A stretch of 17,262 nt of DNA from Treponema sp. UBA7570. GTDB taxonomy: Bacteria; Spirochaetota; Spirochaetia; Treponematales; Treponemataceae. The notes beneath the pieces were generated by a model, which was given only the letters and a program-made list of their open reading frames with translations, had not been told where the DNA came from and did no database searches. This document shows, one piece after another, positions 1-9,953 of this stretch. How positions within the stretch are numbered: position 1 is the first letter of the stretch; each line of letters starts with the position of its first letter. Both the position numbers and the translations under genes were made by a program. The stretch lies in the NCBI GenBank assembly GCA_002477955.1, contig DLLE01000053.1, positions 1-17,262 on the forward strand. The letters are read 5' to 3'.

Positions 1-3000
1 CCGCCGTATTTTTGAGCATCATCTGTCTGAACCAAACTTTCCGCACTCTGTTTTGTTCCTTTTTTGTCTGCAAGATTCAGTTTTTCAGAAGTTCTAGCAA
101 GTTCAATTACATCTCCGTTGACAGGCAAAGCAACTTCTTTTGAATTTTCAAGGCTGTAAGTATAGCCAAGCTCACCGTTTCCTCCGACAAATTCTGGCAA
201 AACAAGCAGATCTTTCTTTACTTTGAAAATTCTTCCATTTAAAACAACGTTCGCCTGAGCATCGCCTTTGTTGCTTGAAGAGCCACTGTTCACCTTTAAT
301 GTTGAATAAAATACAAATTCGCCAAACTGAGTTCCGCTCGTAACGGTTTTGTCATCTGACAAATCATTGAGAATCGAAGTTTTTTCGTTATAAAAGTCAA
401 ATTTTCCGTTTCCATTCAGGTCGGTTGCAAGCATTACACGCGAAATTCTCGGACGATTGTTCTGAATGCTCGTCTTTACATAGCCGTAATTTGAATTTCC
501 TGCCTGATCAAATGCAACAACGTGAATTTCTGCCGGACCGTCGGGAATATTGTCCGAATAAACACTTGCAGTCCATTTATATTTTGAACCGCTGCGTTTT
601 ACCATTTCGACAAGCCCATCACCATCATCGTTTGAAACTCCAGTTTCGGAAGTAGAATCAAAACCTTCCATCACTTCGTGATCAATCAAAAGCGCGTAGA
701 TGAATTCAGCCTCTGTTTTTCCAGCCGAAAGTTCGTCTTCAATAATTGCAGAATCGCCTTCGATTTCTGAAATTCTGTGATAAGTTCCATTTATCTTAAC
801 AAGTCCAAATTTTGAAATTTCGGGATTCCAGTTTTTGCCGTTAATGTTAAAGTCGCTTCCAAGTCCATCAAAAGTGATTTTTGACTTTCCGTCATTTGGT
901 TCCAAGTTTTCAACAGTCGCTTTTTTATAAAGCGCAGGAAGATTTTCTGAGTTGATGTAAACTTTTCCGTCTGATTTTACATCAGCAACTTCGGTTTTAT
1001 TATTCTGAGTTTCTGTCGTTGCAAAAAGCGGATTGAAAATTCTTTCCGTTGTGTCGAATTCTGCATTTGCCGGCTTTTTAAAATAAACCGCGACAAAATC
1101 AAGCGAGCTTCCACTTTCTTCAAGCTCGTCGCCAAAAGTATACGAGCCGTCAGAATTTTCAATTACGTTTACAAGGCCGACATTTTCACCACGGCTTGTA
1201 AGCCGCAAGTTTTCAGGATTTTCGGCAGCAAGTTTTTTATTGTCCGTGGCGTAAAGGGCAGGCGCGGTGTTGTCAATCTTAAATGCATAATTCGTCTCAA
1301 CTCCAGAATGTTGTCCGTCGTTCAAGGAAAGTGTTGCATAAACATTTCCTTCTTCTTTTACATCGATTGGAATCAAAACCGTATATTCTGCCGTTTTTGC
1401 ACCAAAAGTAATTGTTCCGTTTGAGCGTGCAGCTTCGCTTTCAGAACTGTCAAATTCTTTCATTGCTGAAATATAACCATTTCCGCTTTGCATGCTCAAA
1501 CCAACATCAATTACGCTCGAGTCATCGGTTACAACAGTTTTTAAATACCAGAATTTTGCCTTTTTGCCGCTAAAGCACATTCCAGCAGAATATGATTTTT
1601 CCCAGACAGGAACTTCGTCAGCGCCCTCTGGCTTCGAATCAAATCCCACAATATATGCTTTTCCAACTTCTGGAACTCCAGAATCAACATAAATTCTAAT
1701 TTGACAAATTTCTGCAGAAACTGCGTCCGGATAAGCAAATGAACTTGAAGTGCCGTTTTCGTCATAAGATTCGACAGTAAAGCGAAGAGCCTTAATTACG
1801 GCATTCTCAATTTTTATTTTTGAAACGTCAATTCCTGCTTTCCAGTTTCTTGTGCCTTCTGCAATAATTTGAGCTGGATTTTCCGAAATATTGCCTTTTA
1901 CGACAATTCCAGTTCCAGACAAATCATCAATCGGCTGCCAATCCGTAGAATCCGTAATTTCGCCGTCAACCGCGTATTCAACTTTTGTAATTTTTACAGA
2001 AGAAATTTTTTCGTCATCATCGGCGCTTCCCTGCAAAATCACACTGCTTCCAGTTTTTGCAAAATCTTCGTGCGATGTAACTTCCACCGTCGGAATTCCG
2101 CCACGAACATTTACAGGAACTTTTTCTTTTACGACTTCAGCATTTCCGATTGCATCTTCAACATAAAAATAAACCGGAACATTTACTTTGTTTTTGTCAC
2201 CAGAAACTTCTTCAGCGTAGTTTAGACTTCCGTCAGCATTTTTAGCAGTCGCATAATAAATTAAACTTTCCAAATTTTCTGTTTTTTCAAACGAAGATGA
2301 ATTGAATTCAATTTTCCACTGAGGTTCTTTTAACGGCTCTGAATAGTCATTGATTGTTTCGCCAGTGCTAGTTTTTAAAGGAATCCAGCCTTCAGAATTT
2401 TTGGTTACTCCAGTCTTTGCCTGTTCTTTTGTCGGAATCAAGTAATTGAATATCGAAATTCCGCTCGGATCGCTGCCATTGCCGGTAATTGCGCATTTTC
2501 CAGTTATATTTTCAATTGAATTTTCATCTATTAAAACAGTTGGCGCAGCATTATCTATCGTGGCATTAAAATCTTTTGAACTTGTTCTTCCGGACTTATC
2601 AGTTGCCGTAACCGTAACTGTAGTTTTGCCTTCAACATTAAAATTTCTTGAATCAAGCGCGCTTACTGTGTAAGACAATTTTCCGTCAGAAGATAAATCT
2701 CCGGTCCGTTCAAGTTTTCCTGCCAAATCCAAAACTTTATTGCCAAGGCTCAATTTTACGTCGTCAAAAGCAGAATCGTTCATCGAGACGTTTTCTTCAA
2801 TTTCAAATTGAACAAAAAGATAAGGACTGTTATTTCCAAGATTTATGCCAAAATTGTACGGGTCTTTCCAAACAGATTCTTCCGTAGGAAGTTCAGTTCC
2901 AGACGAAACCGCACATTTTATGTTCTTTAAAGACGGAGCGGTTTTATCGAGAGAAATTCTTACAGGATTTTGGTTATCCGATTTTTCACTCGAATCAAAC

Positions 3001-6000
3001 TGAATGAACGGTCTTTCCAATTTGTTGTCATTTTTTGTATAAAATACACCGCCCTCAAGATCCTTTGCGTAGAAATAAATATCGTAATTTCCTTCGTCCG
3101 AAAGCTCAAAACTCCAGGTTTTATCCGAAGAAAGTTCAAGCTTTTTCCAACCGCTGCTTTGTTCAGGAGTTTTTTCTAAATCCGCAGAATCTGTTGAATA
3201 ATACAAACCGTCAATTCCATCATCGTCGCCTACACTTCCAGATATTTTGCTGTTGCTTACAATCTGGCCAGAAGCTTCCAAAGAAATAATTTTGATTGCC
3301 GGACGGTCACTATTTTGGTCAATTTCAAGCTCGATAGGTTCTGAATAGCCAACGTTTCCGACTTTATCGACAGCTTCCGCCTTAAAGAAATATTTTCCGT
3401 CAGAAAGTCGTGCCGTATTGAATTCTGCGCTCCAGTTAGAAGCTCCATTTATTTCAAGTTTTAAATCATTCCAGTCTTCAATTGCAGAATTTTTTTCAGT
3501 TGAATAGAAAATTTTGGTCACTTTATCAAATCTGCCGTCGCCAAAATCATCTTTGTCGTCTGCGCTTCCTTTTAACGCAATCGTTTTGTTTACTTGAATT
3601 CCTTCAGCCTCTGAATCAGCATCTTTTGGAGAAATAAATGTTACCGTCGGAGATTTTTTGTCGATTACCAGGTCAAAAAGTTTTATTTCTGGTGAATTTC
3701 CTGCATTATCGAAAATTTTTGCATAAACTGTTTTATTTCCGGCAGATAATTCTGCGCTCAAAACCGTAAATTCAAATTTTTTTCCGTTAATTTCTTCAGA
3801 CTCGCTCAAAACTGCATCTTTTTCAAATTTTCCATTGTCAAGAGAAACCTGAACTTTTGAAATTCCGCTCAACTCGTCAAAAACTGAACCTTTTATTACA
3901 ACGTCGTTTTTGCCGTTGCTAAGTTTTTTGTCCGCATCTTCAATTATGCCGTCTACAGACAGAGAATTTTCCTTTAATTCTGGATTTTTTGAGTCCACTT
4001 TTACAATCCATTCTGCTGTCTGCTCATTTCCGGCTTTGTCACTTGCATAAAGTTTTAAGTGATTTTCTGTGCTGTTTTCAAAATCAGATACAGTTATATT
4101 GAAGAATTTGTAATTTTCTTTTTCTGAACCGTTAAGGCTCGTTCCCTGAGAGAGAATCGTTCCGTCTTTGTTTTTAAGTTCGTAACGAATACTTTTTATT
4201 CCGCTGGTTGATTCTTCAAAGCAACCGTCAAGCATTAACGAAGTAGAATTGAACCAAATTTCTGCAAAATCGTGCGCATTCATTTTTACCTGGGCGCCGC
4301 TTTTTCCAAACAGAGAGTATTTTTGATTTCCGTCAATCTCGTATTCAGCCTTGAATTCCGGTTTTGTAACATCGAAAATGTATTTTACTTCTGCCTCAGA
4401 ACTAAGTCCGTAAACATTTGTCGCCGTAAAAATTCTTGTCGTTTCTCCAGAATCATTTGCCGGAGCAGGAATTGTAATTTTTAAGTCCTGCTTTTCATTA
4501 TTTTTTTCAATTGCAACATTTCCGGAAATTGTCTCTCCTTCTCTCCAATCAAGAGAAGCAATCTGGTTTTCGTCTTTTACGGTCGCAGTTACAATTATGT
4601 CCTTATTTGAATAAAGAAATTTATTTTTCTGTTCATTTGAGTCCGCATCCGTAACAAGAGAAATGCTTGGGGCAAAATTCTTTATTTCTATGTCGTCTGA
4701 CGATTTTGTATTTCCCGCTTTATCCGTTACTTCGATTCTAAAGCGGCTTGTTCCTTCCGGAACGTCTTCTTTTTCGAGAATAAACGTATAAACTTCAAAT
4801 TCTTTTTTTGTGCCTTCAGCTTCTGTGACTGTTTCTGTCGTTTTTTTCTGTGTTTTTTGAACCGTTGTTCCGTTACGCAAAAATTTTACATCTTTAATTC
4901 CGCTTCCAGAATCTCTTGCTTTTAAAACAAGCTTTGTCGGTTCAAGTTTTTCAAAAGCCTTAATTTCCGGAGCTTCCGAGTCCAAGGTGATTATTATTTT
5001 TGCGCTCGGATTTTTCTCCGCAACGGACACGTTTCCGGCATTGTCGATTGCAGCAAGATAAACCGTATAAGGAACATTTTCCTCATACGAACTTAAATCA
5101 ATCGGTGCCGACCACTCAAAACCATCATTCGTTGGAGAAATTGCGCACTTTTTCCAGGCTGAAGCAACGTTTTTGTAAAAACCTTTTTGGTCTTTTTCAG
5201 GCTCATTTTCAGAAAGAATATAGAAGAAACTTTCGCCCAAACCAGAACAGTCGGTTTTGTCATCTTTTTCGGAAGGATCTGTTACAGTTCCGCGCAGAGT
5301 AAAATAATTTTTATTATTGCCGTATTTTCTTACAAATCCAGACTCATCTTTTTCTGCCTCATTAAAAGATTCGCCGTTTACGCTTTCAATTGTAAATGTC
5401 GGAGGCAAAGTATCGACAATATATGAGAATTTTTGTTTTGAACTTTGACCAAAGCAATCTTCTGCCTTAAACCAAAGAATTTTTCCTTCGCTTCCAGTTT
5501 TTTCTTCAAAATTCCAAGAAAATCTTCCGTCTGTTCCTGCATTTTTCGATATTTTAATCGAAGCTCCTTCGCCAGAACAATTTGCGTCAGAATAGCATCG
5601 GATTTCCGCAGAAGAATCGTCTATCGAACCTGTAACCGTAAACTGAGAATTTGCAGCCTGAAAAGCGCCGCTCACGGTTGAAACCGCAAGTTGAGGCGCG
5701 CCATTGTCCACTGCAACAAGAAACGGTCCAGAACTTCCAGAACTGTAAGATGTCTGAGAAAGCTTATCTTCTGCCAAAACTTTTACAAGGTAAGCGCCTT
5801 CGTCCTTTGGAAGTTCGTCAAATTTTAAGGTAAAACTTGTTGAACCAGCGGCATCTTTTTCGATAACAATTGCTGAACTTTCATTCCACTCAATTTCCTC
5901 GCCAGATACAACCTGTTCAACATCAATTTTCTGATAGAAAATTTTGATTGTTTTTATGCCATCATCGTCTTCAACAGAACCAATTAAAGTGTGATTATTG

Positions 6001-8219
6001 TCTGTTCCAAGAATATTTTTCTGTCCGTTTTTTATTTCTGCGACAGTTTTTACTTTATCATCAATATTAGAGAATTTAATTTTTGGACTGTCGCTGCTTT
6101 GATTTATTTTTACAGTTTTTAATTTTATTCCTTCGTTGCCAGAAACATCAGTTGCGTAAATTTTTATTGTAAGTTCTTTGTTATCATCAAATTTCGTAGT
6201 ATCAACTTTAAATCCAGAAGAACTTATATTTGGAACCAGAATGCGCCCGCTTTCTTCGCCATTTTCCTGCATCAGTGAATATTCAGTTTTGTTTATAATT
6301 CCGTTGTCAGAAATGTTTGCTTTTACGGTGATTATTCCGTTTACGGCTTCTTCATTGTCCTCTTCAAGAATCGGAGTTACAGAAATTTCTGAAATAACCG
6401 GAGCTTCATCATCAAAATTCACTTGAACCTGATCTGTTCCGCGGTTTCCGTCAAGGGACTTTATTCCGGCCTGAACAAAAACTGTAAATGCCGATTTTCC
6501 TTCAAAAACAGATTTTGGAACATTTAGAGAGAATTTTCCTGTATTTTTGTCAAAATTTATTCTTCCGTCCGCAGACGAAGCAAAAAATTCATCTTCTGTC
6601 GAATCAATGTATGCAAAAAGCTCGATTTCAAGGTCATCTTGACTTACAGTTGCAGTTCCAGAAATTTCAAATTCTTTATTTGCATAAAAACTTTTTTCGC
6701 CGTCAATTTTTACAACTGGAGCGGTGGCGGTTGCGCTTAATTTAAATGCATATTCATTCCCAGCGTTGTTTGCTTCGTTGTCATTCTGATCATAACAATC
6801 AACTCCCAAAACATAATATTTTCCGGCTTTTAATTCTGGATGAATAACGCTGTTTACTTCGACAATCACCTTATAAGCATAAGAACCAACCGGAGTGATT
6901 TTTGATTCGCGTTCGGAACGCTGCTCTTCTGAAAGTTCATTTAGAATTTTTCTGTTTCCGTCGGAATCTTTTTGGCCTTTCCATGGAGCAAGCAATGTTA
7001 TTTTTTCGGCATTTTCTATGATATTTCCGTTTTTGTCACATTCCTGCAGAAAAATTCCAATTGTGTCTTTGTCGAGAGGAATCTGGTCAAGGCCGGCAGA
7101 AATATTTACTGTTTGCTTGGTTTTATTCATCAGTTCGCACGAAGAATCGTTCAAATAGCCTTTTTCCTGATTTGAGCCAGACGCATTTTTTAAATCATCA
7201 AGTCCAGTATAACCAGAGAGTTCGTAAGAAGGGTTGTTCAGCGGATTGAGAGAAAAAACTGCTTTTTGAAGCTGTTTTTGAGAAAGCGCGGACTTTGCTT
7301 TTTCGACAATTTCTCGGTTTTCGTCCGTAACGTCATAAGTTCCATTTAAAATATAGTAGGCGTTTGTAAGTTTTACAGTTTGAATTACATCGGAAGAAAT
7401 TTCATTATTCAAATAAAAATATGCGGCGCAGTTTCCTTTGTCGCCCTCTTCTTCCGGAATTTTACGTGCAGAATCATAAACTGAAATTTTGCACCAGTAT
7501 TTTTTTGTTCCGGCATTTTTGTCTGTTCCATAAATGCTTTCGTAGGCTTCGCTTCCCCATTTTGCAACAGACAAATCGATTGTCGGAGGAACATTTTTTA
7601 AGACAACTGTTTTTTTGAGCTGGTCTTTATCATCGCCTTCCGCGCTGTAAATTTCCACTTCGACAGAATCCACATCGCTTGAATCCATTACACTTCCAGT
7701 AATCGAAAAATCCTGCCCGTAAGAATCAGCGCTGCTTCCGTCATCGCTAAATTTGGTTGAAGGCCTGGTAAGAGAAAGAAGAGGCGGAGTGTTATCGATT
7801 ACAAAACCTTTAGTTGCGCCAGTTTTGTTTCCAGCAGTATCAATCGCCGTAACAGAAACTTCATAAGAACCGTCTGGAATTTTAGATTCCGAGAGCGGAT
7901 TTATTTTGCAAGTCCAAATTCCTCCATCTTTTCCGCCTTCTTTTATAATTGTCGCCTTAAAAGAATCGGTTTCCGGATATTGCTTTTTAGTCGAAGTATT
8001 TTTAAGAACAACGTCTATTTCCTTTAATTCGCCGTCATCGCTCCAAGTTCCGCTCATTGTAAATTCATCACGGACAATATAATCTGCTGACGGTGAAGTT
8101 ATTTCAACTGCCGGAGCTTTTGTATCAATCGAATCTCCAAGTCCAACTTCACAGGATAAAAAAAATCCACAAAAGACGGTCAAAATAACCGCAAAAACAG
8201 AAAGTACGTTTTTTTTCAT
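1..8219 (-). CDS. Giant Ig-like-repeat lipoprotein (3' end beyond window)
   Basis: The frame is open from an ATG at 8219 to the left edge, giving at least 2,739 residues with no stop. Residues 1-23 are a lipoprotein signal (MKKN, hydrophobic stretch, then F-L-S-C with the lipidated Cys at 23), followed by C-E-V-G-L-G and an acidic linker. This predicts a membrane-anchored, surface or periplasmic protein. The rest is a chain of beta-sandwich modules. Many end in A-x-D-x-x-G-N-like motifs (AIDTAGN with D at 127, then ATDVSGN, AIDNAGN, SDKAGN, AVDKVGN, AFDQAGN near 2,572) and are followed by D-N-T/A-x-P-type module starts. Some modules add G-S-V-x-D-D-D-G loops, a Y-S-T strand and W-K-K. An EF-hand-like D-L-N-G-N-G-K-F-D loop lies at 2600-2608. 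A GGGGGAG-type ribosome site precedes the ATG. It has its own promoter and follows a terminator, so it is probably not cotranscribed with the pectin genes. Adhesin, structural or glycan-binding roles are possible; none can be chosen from the sequence. Confidence 0.9.
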   Translation of the reverse strand, partial: MKKNVLSVFAVILTVFCGFFLSCEVGLGDSIDTKAPAVEITSPSADYIVRDEFTMSGTWSDDGELKEIDVVLKNTSTKKQYPETDSFKATIIKEGGKDGGIWTCKINPLSESKIPDGSYEVSVTAIDTAGNKTGATKGFVIDNTPPLLSLTRPSTKFSDDGSSADSYGQDFSITGSVMDSSDVDSVEVEIYSAEGDDKDQLKKTVVLKNVPPTIDLSVAKWGSEAYESIYGTDKNAGTKKYWCKISVYDSARKIPEEEGDKGNCAAYFYLNNEISSDVIQTVKLTNAYYILNGTYDVTDENREIVEKAKSALSQKQLQKAVFSLNPLNNPSYELSGYTGLDDLKNASGSNQEKGYLNDSSCELMNKTKQTVNISAGLDQIPLDKDTIGIFLQECDKNGNIIENAEKITLLAPWKGQKDSDGNRKILNELSEEQRSERESKITPVGSYAYKVIVEVNSVIHPELKAGKYYVLGVDCYDQNDNEANNAGNEYAFKLSATATAPVVKIDGEKSFYANKEFEISGTATVSQDDLEIELFAYIDSTEDEFFASSADGRINFDKNTGKFSLNVPKSVFEGKSAFTVFVQAGIKSLDGNRGTDQVQVNFDDEAPVISEISVTPILEEDNEEAVNGIITVKANISDNGIINKTEYSLMQENGEESGRILVPNISSSGFKVDTTKFDDNKELTIKIYATDVSGNEGIKLKTVKINQSSDSPKIKFSNIDDKVKTVAEIKNGQKNILGTDNNHTLIGSVEDDDGIKTIKIFYQKIDVEQVVSGEEIEWNESSAIVIEKDAAGSTSFTLKFDELPKDEGAYLVKVLAEDKLSQTSYSSGSSGPFLVAVDNGAPQLAVSTVSGAFQAANSQFTVTGSIDDSSAEIRCYSDANCSGEGASIKISKNAGTDGRFSWNFEEKTGSEGKILWFKAEDCFGQSSKQKFSYIVDTLPPTFTIESVNGESFNEAEKDESGFVRKYGNNKNYFTLRGTVTDPSEKDDKTDCSGLGESFFYILSENEPEKDQKGFYKNVASAWKKCAISPTNDGFEWSAPIDLSSYEENVPYTVYLAAIDNAGNVSVAEKNPSAKIIITLDSEAPEIKAFEKLEPTKLVLKARDSGSGIKDVKFLRNGTTVQKTQKKTTETVTEAEGTKKEFEVYTFILEKEDVPEGTSRFRIEVTDKAGNTKSSDDIEIKNFAPSISLVTDADSNEQKNKFLYSNKDIIVTATVKDENQIASLDWREGETISGNVAIEKNNEKQDLKITIPAPANDSGETTRIFTATNVYGLSSEAEVKYIFDVTKPEFKAEYEIDGNQKYSLFGKSGAQVKMNAHDFAEIWFNSTSLMLDGCFEESTSGIKSIRYELKNKDGTILSQGTSLNGSEKENYKFFNITVSDFENSTENHLKLYASDKAGNEQTAEWIVKVDSKNPELKENSLSVDGIIEDADKKLSNGKNDVVIKGSVFDELSGISKVQVSLDNGKFEKDAVLSESEEINGKKFEFTVLSAELSAGNKTVYAKIFDNAGNSPEIKLFDLVIDKKSPTVTFISPKDADSEAEGIQVNKTIALKGSADDKDDFGDGRFDKVTKIFYSTEKNSAIEDWNDLKLEINGASNWSAEFNTARLSDGKYFFKAEAVDKVGNVGYSEPIELEIDQNSDRPAIKIISLEASGQIVSNSKISGSVGDDDGIDGLYYSTDSADLEKTPEQSSGWKKLELSSDKTWSFELSDEGNYDIYFYAKDLEGGVFYTKNDNKLERPFIQFDSSEKSDNQNPVRISLDKTAPSLKNIKCAVSSGTELPTEESVWKDPYNFGINLGNNSPYLFVQFEIEENVSMNDSAFDDVKLSLGNKVLDLAGKLERTGDLSSDGKLSYTVSALDSRNFNVEGKTTVTVTATDKSGRTSSKDFNATIDNAAPTVLIDENSIENITGKCAITGNGSDPSGISIFNYLIPTKEQAKTGVTKNSEGWIPLKTSTGETINDYSEPLKEPQWKIEFNSSSFEKTENLESLIYYATAKNADGSLNYAEEVSGDKNKVNVPVYFYVEDAIGNAEVVKEKVPVNVRGGIPTVEVTSHEDFAKTGSSVILQGSADDDEKISSVKITKVEYAVDGEITDSTDWQPIDDLSGTGIVVKGNISENPAQIIAEGTRNWKAGIDVSKIKIENAVIKALRFTVESYDENGTSSSFAYPDAVSAEICQIRIYVDSGVPEVGKAYIVGFDSKPEGADEVPVWEKSYSAGMCFSGKKAKFWYLKTVVTDDSSVIDVGLSMQSGNGYISAMKEFDSSESEAARSNGTITFGAKTAEYTVLIPIDVKEEGNVYATLSLNDGQHSGVETNYAFKIDNTAPALYATDNKKLAAENPENLRLTSRGENVGLVNVIENSDGSYTFGDELEESGSSLDFVAVYFKKPANAEFDTTERIFNPLFATTETQNNKTEVADVKSDGKVYINSENLPALYKKATVENLEPNDGKSKITFDGLGSDFNINGKNWNPEISKFGLVKINGTYHRISEIEGDSAIIEDELSAGKTEAEFIYALLIDHEVMEGFDSTSETGVSNDDGDGLVEMVKRSGSKYKWTASVYSDNIPDGPAEIHVVAFDQAGNSNYGYVKTSIQNNRPRISRVMLATDLNGNGKFDFYNEKTSILNDLSDDKTVTSGTQFGEFVFYSTLKVNSGSSSNKGDAQANVVLNGRIFKVKKDLLVLPEFVGGNGELGYTYSLENSKEVALPVNGDVIELARTSEKLNLADKKGTKQSAESLVQTDDAQKYG

Positions 8220-8257
8220 ACTCTCCCCCTCAAAAAAACTTTTTAATCTAACAAAAT

Positions 8258-8285
8258 ATTATACCACTTATAAAATTTTTGTCGA
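8258..8285 (-). promoter_or_regulatory. Sigma70-type promoter of the giant lipoprotein gene
   Basis: Read on the minus strand, TCGACA (8285-8280) lies 16 bp upstream of a perfect TATAAT (8263-8258). It is about 40 bp before the lipoprotein ATG and downstream of the GH28 terminator, so the lipoprotein gene can be transcribed alone. Confidence 0.65.
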
Positions 8286-8335
8286 GTTTTTTATATGAGT
8301 GAGAAGAAATTGCCGTATAAAAACCTTCTGCACAT

Positions 8336-8372
8336 AAAAAAGGCCGAAAAACTTGTCGTCATCCGGCCTTTT
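8336..8372 (-). terminator. Intrinsic terminator after the GH28 gene, probably bidirectional
   Basis: The arms AAAAGGCCG and CGGCCTTTT form a stem around a 17-base loop. On the minus strand the hairpin is followed directly by a run of six T. It lies about 40 bp past the polygalacturonase stop codon and upstream of the lipoprotein promoter, so it separates the two transcription units. The A-rich 5' arm gives a shorter T run in the opposite direction. Confidence 0.8.
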
Positions 8373-8411
8373 AATCCAATTTTGAACTTTTTAATTTGCA
8401 GAAAAGAAAAA

Positions 8412-9767
8412 TTATTCGTAAATAAAGGTTTCTTTTGGACCTTCGATTGTTACATTTTCGAATTTTGCGCCTGGAGCATTTCTTATGCGGAAACTCTTTA
8501 CGCTGACTTCTGGCAATCCGTAAAACATATCGCTTTCCATTGGTGAGCGGTCAGAATTTTCGTCTGTCGTAAAATGACAGTCGCGGATTTCGAGGTTGTC
8601 AATCGGCATTTCTGGCAATCCAACGATAAATCCAGCGCTTGCCTTACAGCCAGTTCCCTTGCATCCAATAATTTTTACATTGTGGATTCTAGGAGTTTCG
8701 CTTGTTACAGGCATTTTTTCGAGGCTGAAAAGCGGAGATTTTGTGTCTGTAATTCCACATTTGTAGTACATATTCATTGCAATCGGACAAAGAGTATCGT
8801 TCATTACAAGATTTTTTAATTCAATATCGTTAATATCGCCACCACGTCCACGTCGAGATTTTATGCGAATTCCACGGTCTGTACCCGACAAATCGCAGTC
8901 GCTTGCGTGAATTCCGCTCATTCCTGCGGCAGTTTCCGAACCAAGAACAATTCCACCGTGTGCGTTTCTTACTGTACAACCTTTTACTTCAACATTTACA
9001 GTTGGACGGTTTACCCGAATTCCGTCAGGACCAGAACCAGATTTAATACAAATTCCGTCATCGCCAACGGCAACAAAGCAGTCAATTATTTTTACATTTT
9101 CGCACGAATCAACATCAATTCCGTCTGTATTTGGAGCAGAATATGGATTTTCGATGTGAATTTTTTCGAGCGTGAGATTTTTTACATAAATCGGATGAAC
9201 TGTCCAGAAAGGAGAATCCACAATTTTAATTCCTTCGAGAACAACATTTTCGCAGTTAATAAATTCAATAAGAGCCGGGCGCAAGAATTGAGTTTCGCGT
9301 CCGCCGCCGCCACCAGCCTGATTTTCGTAGCCAGGATTTAATTTTGCAAGCGCGATTTCGTACGGTTCTTCCGGTTTTGACTGCTTGCGTGCTTTTTTAT
9401 CTTTTACGGTTTTCCACCATCTTTCACCATTGCCGTCGATTGTGCCCTTTCCAGTAATTTTTATGTTTTTTGAGTCGGAAGAACGAACAAGAGCATGCAT
9501 TCCATAACATTCAACACCTTCCCAACGGGTAAATGCAGGAGGATACAAAGCTGGATCATCGACAAAAACTATTCTTGCACCTTCAGAAAGCTCAAGTGTT
9601 GTGTCCGATGGAATATCAATTGGACCTGTAAGCCAATTTCCAGCGTCAACAGTAAGCTTTCCTCCTCCGTTTTTCACAATTTCTTCAAACGCAGTTTTAA
9701 AAGCTTCTCCGTTATTAAAAATACCGTCCGGTTTTGCGCCGAAATTTTTTAGGTTCAAGTTTGTCAT
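8412..9767 (-). CDS. GH28 polygalacturonase, predicted cytoplasmic
   Basis: A 451-residue right-handed beta-helix enzyme that hydrolyses alpha-1,4 bonds of polygalacturonate or oligogalacturonides. GH28 hallmarks are in order: N-T-D-G (213-216), G-D-D (catalytic Asp pair 236-237), A-H-G-G (His 270, in place of the usual G-H-G) and R-I-K (301-303). A Gly-rich loop near residues 150-156 precedes the R-P-x-L-I-E-F strand. I chose the ATG at 9767 because GGAGGA lies 12 bases upstream; an in-frame GTG at 9800 would add 11 residues but has no ribosome site. Neither start gives a signal peptide, so the enzyme should act in the cytoplasm, probably on imported oligomers. This fits exo-acting GH28 enzymes, but exo versus endo action cannot be read here. 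It lies 186 bp downstream of the methylesterase gene on the same strand and ends at a terminator. Confidence 0.92.
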   Translation of the reverse strand: MTNLNLKNFGAKPDGIFNNGEAFKTAFEEIVKNGGGKLTVDAGNWLTGPIDIPSDTTLELSEGARIVFVDDPALYPPAFTRWEGVECYGMHALVRSSDSKNIKITGKGTIDGNGERWWKTVKDKKARKQSKPEEPYEIALAKLNPGYENQAGGGGGRETQFLRPALIEFINCENVVLEGIKIVDSPFWTVHPIYVKNLTLEKIHIENPYSAPNTDGIDVDSCENVKIIDCFVAVGDDGICIKSGSGPDGIRVNRPTVNVEVKGCTVRNAHGGIVLGSETAAGMSGIHASDCDLSGTDRGIRIKSRRGRGGDINDIELKNLVMNDTLCPIAMNMYYKCGITDTKSPLFSLEKMPVTSETPRIHNVKIIGCKGTGCKASAGFIVGLPEMPIDNLEIRDCHFTTDENSDRSPMESDMFYGLPEVSVKSFRIRNAPGAKFENVTIEGPKETFIYE

Positions 9768-9867
9768 TTTGTCTGAAAATCCTCCATTTTTAATAATCAC
9801 TTTTTTATTTTGACAGCATTTTATTCAATTTGAATTTTTCCGAGGCTGTTTAAATAAGATTTCTTTC

Positions 9868-9896
9868 ATTATTGCTGACCGAAAAACTTACGGCAA
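9868..9896 (-). promoter_or_regulatory. Candidate promoter for the GH28 gene
   Basis: On the minus strand TTGCCG (9896-9891) and AATAAT (9873-9868) are separated by 17 bp, with 4/6 and 5/6 matches to the sigma70 consensus. No terminator is visible between the methylesterase and GH28 genes, so readthrough from the methylesterase gene is also possible. Confidence 0.35.
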
Positions 9897-9953
9897 GACT
9901 TTAAAAAGAAGTAATTTTGAATAAATACGCGGTTTTGTTCAATAAATCGCAGT

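Noticed and set aside
1869..2225. A 118-codon open frame on the plus strand
   Set aside because: It lies wholly inside the giant lipoprotein gene in another frame, is rich in Phe, Asn and Arg as expected of an antisense shadow, and has no ribosome site or recognisable domain.
1..8219. CRISPR array or DNA-level tandem repeats suggested by the repetitive protein
   Set aside because: The repetition is at protein-motif level only; no identical short DNA repeats with regular spacers were seen.
8295..8546. An 83-codon plus-strand frame starting in the gap before the GH28 stop
   Set aside because: It runs through the terminator hairpin and then antisense to the GH28 gene, without a convincing ribosome site.
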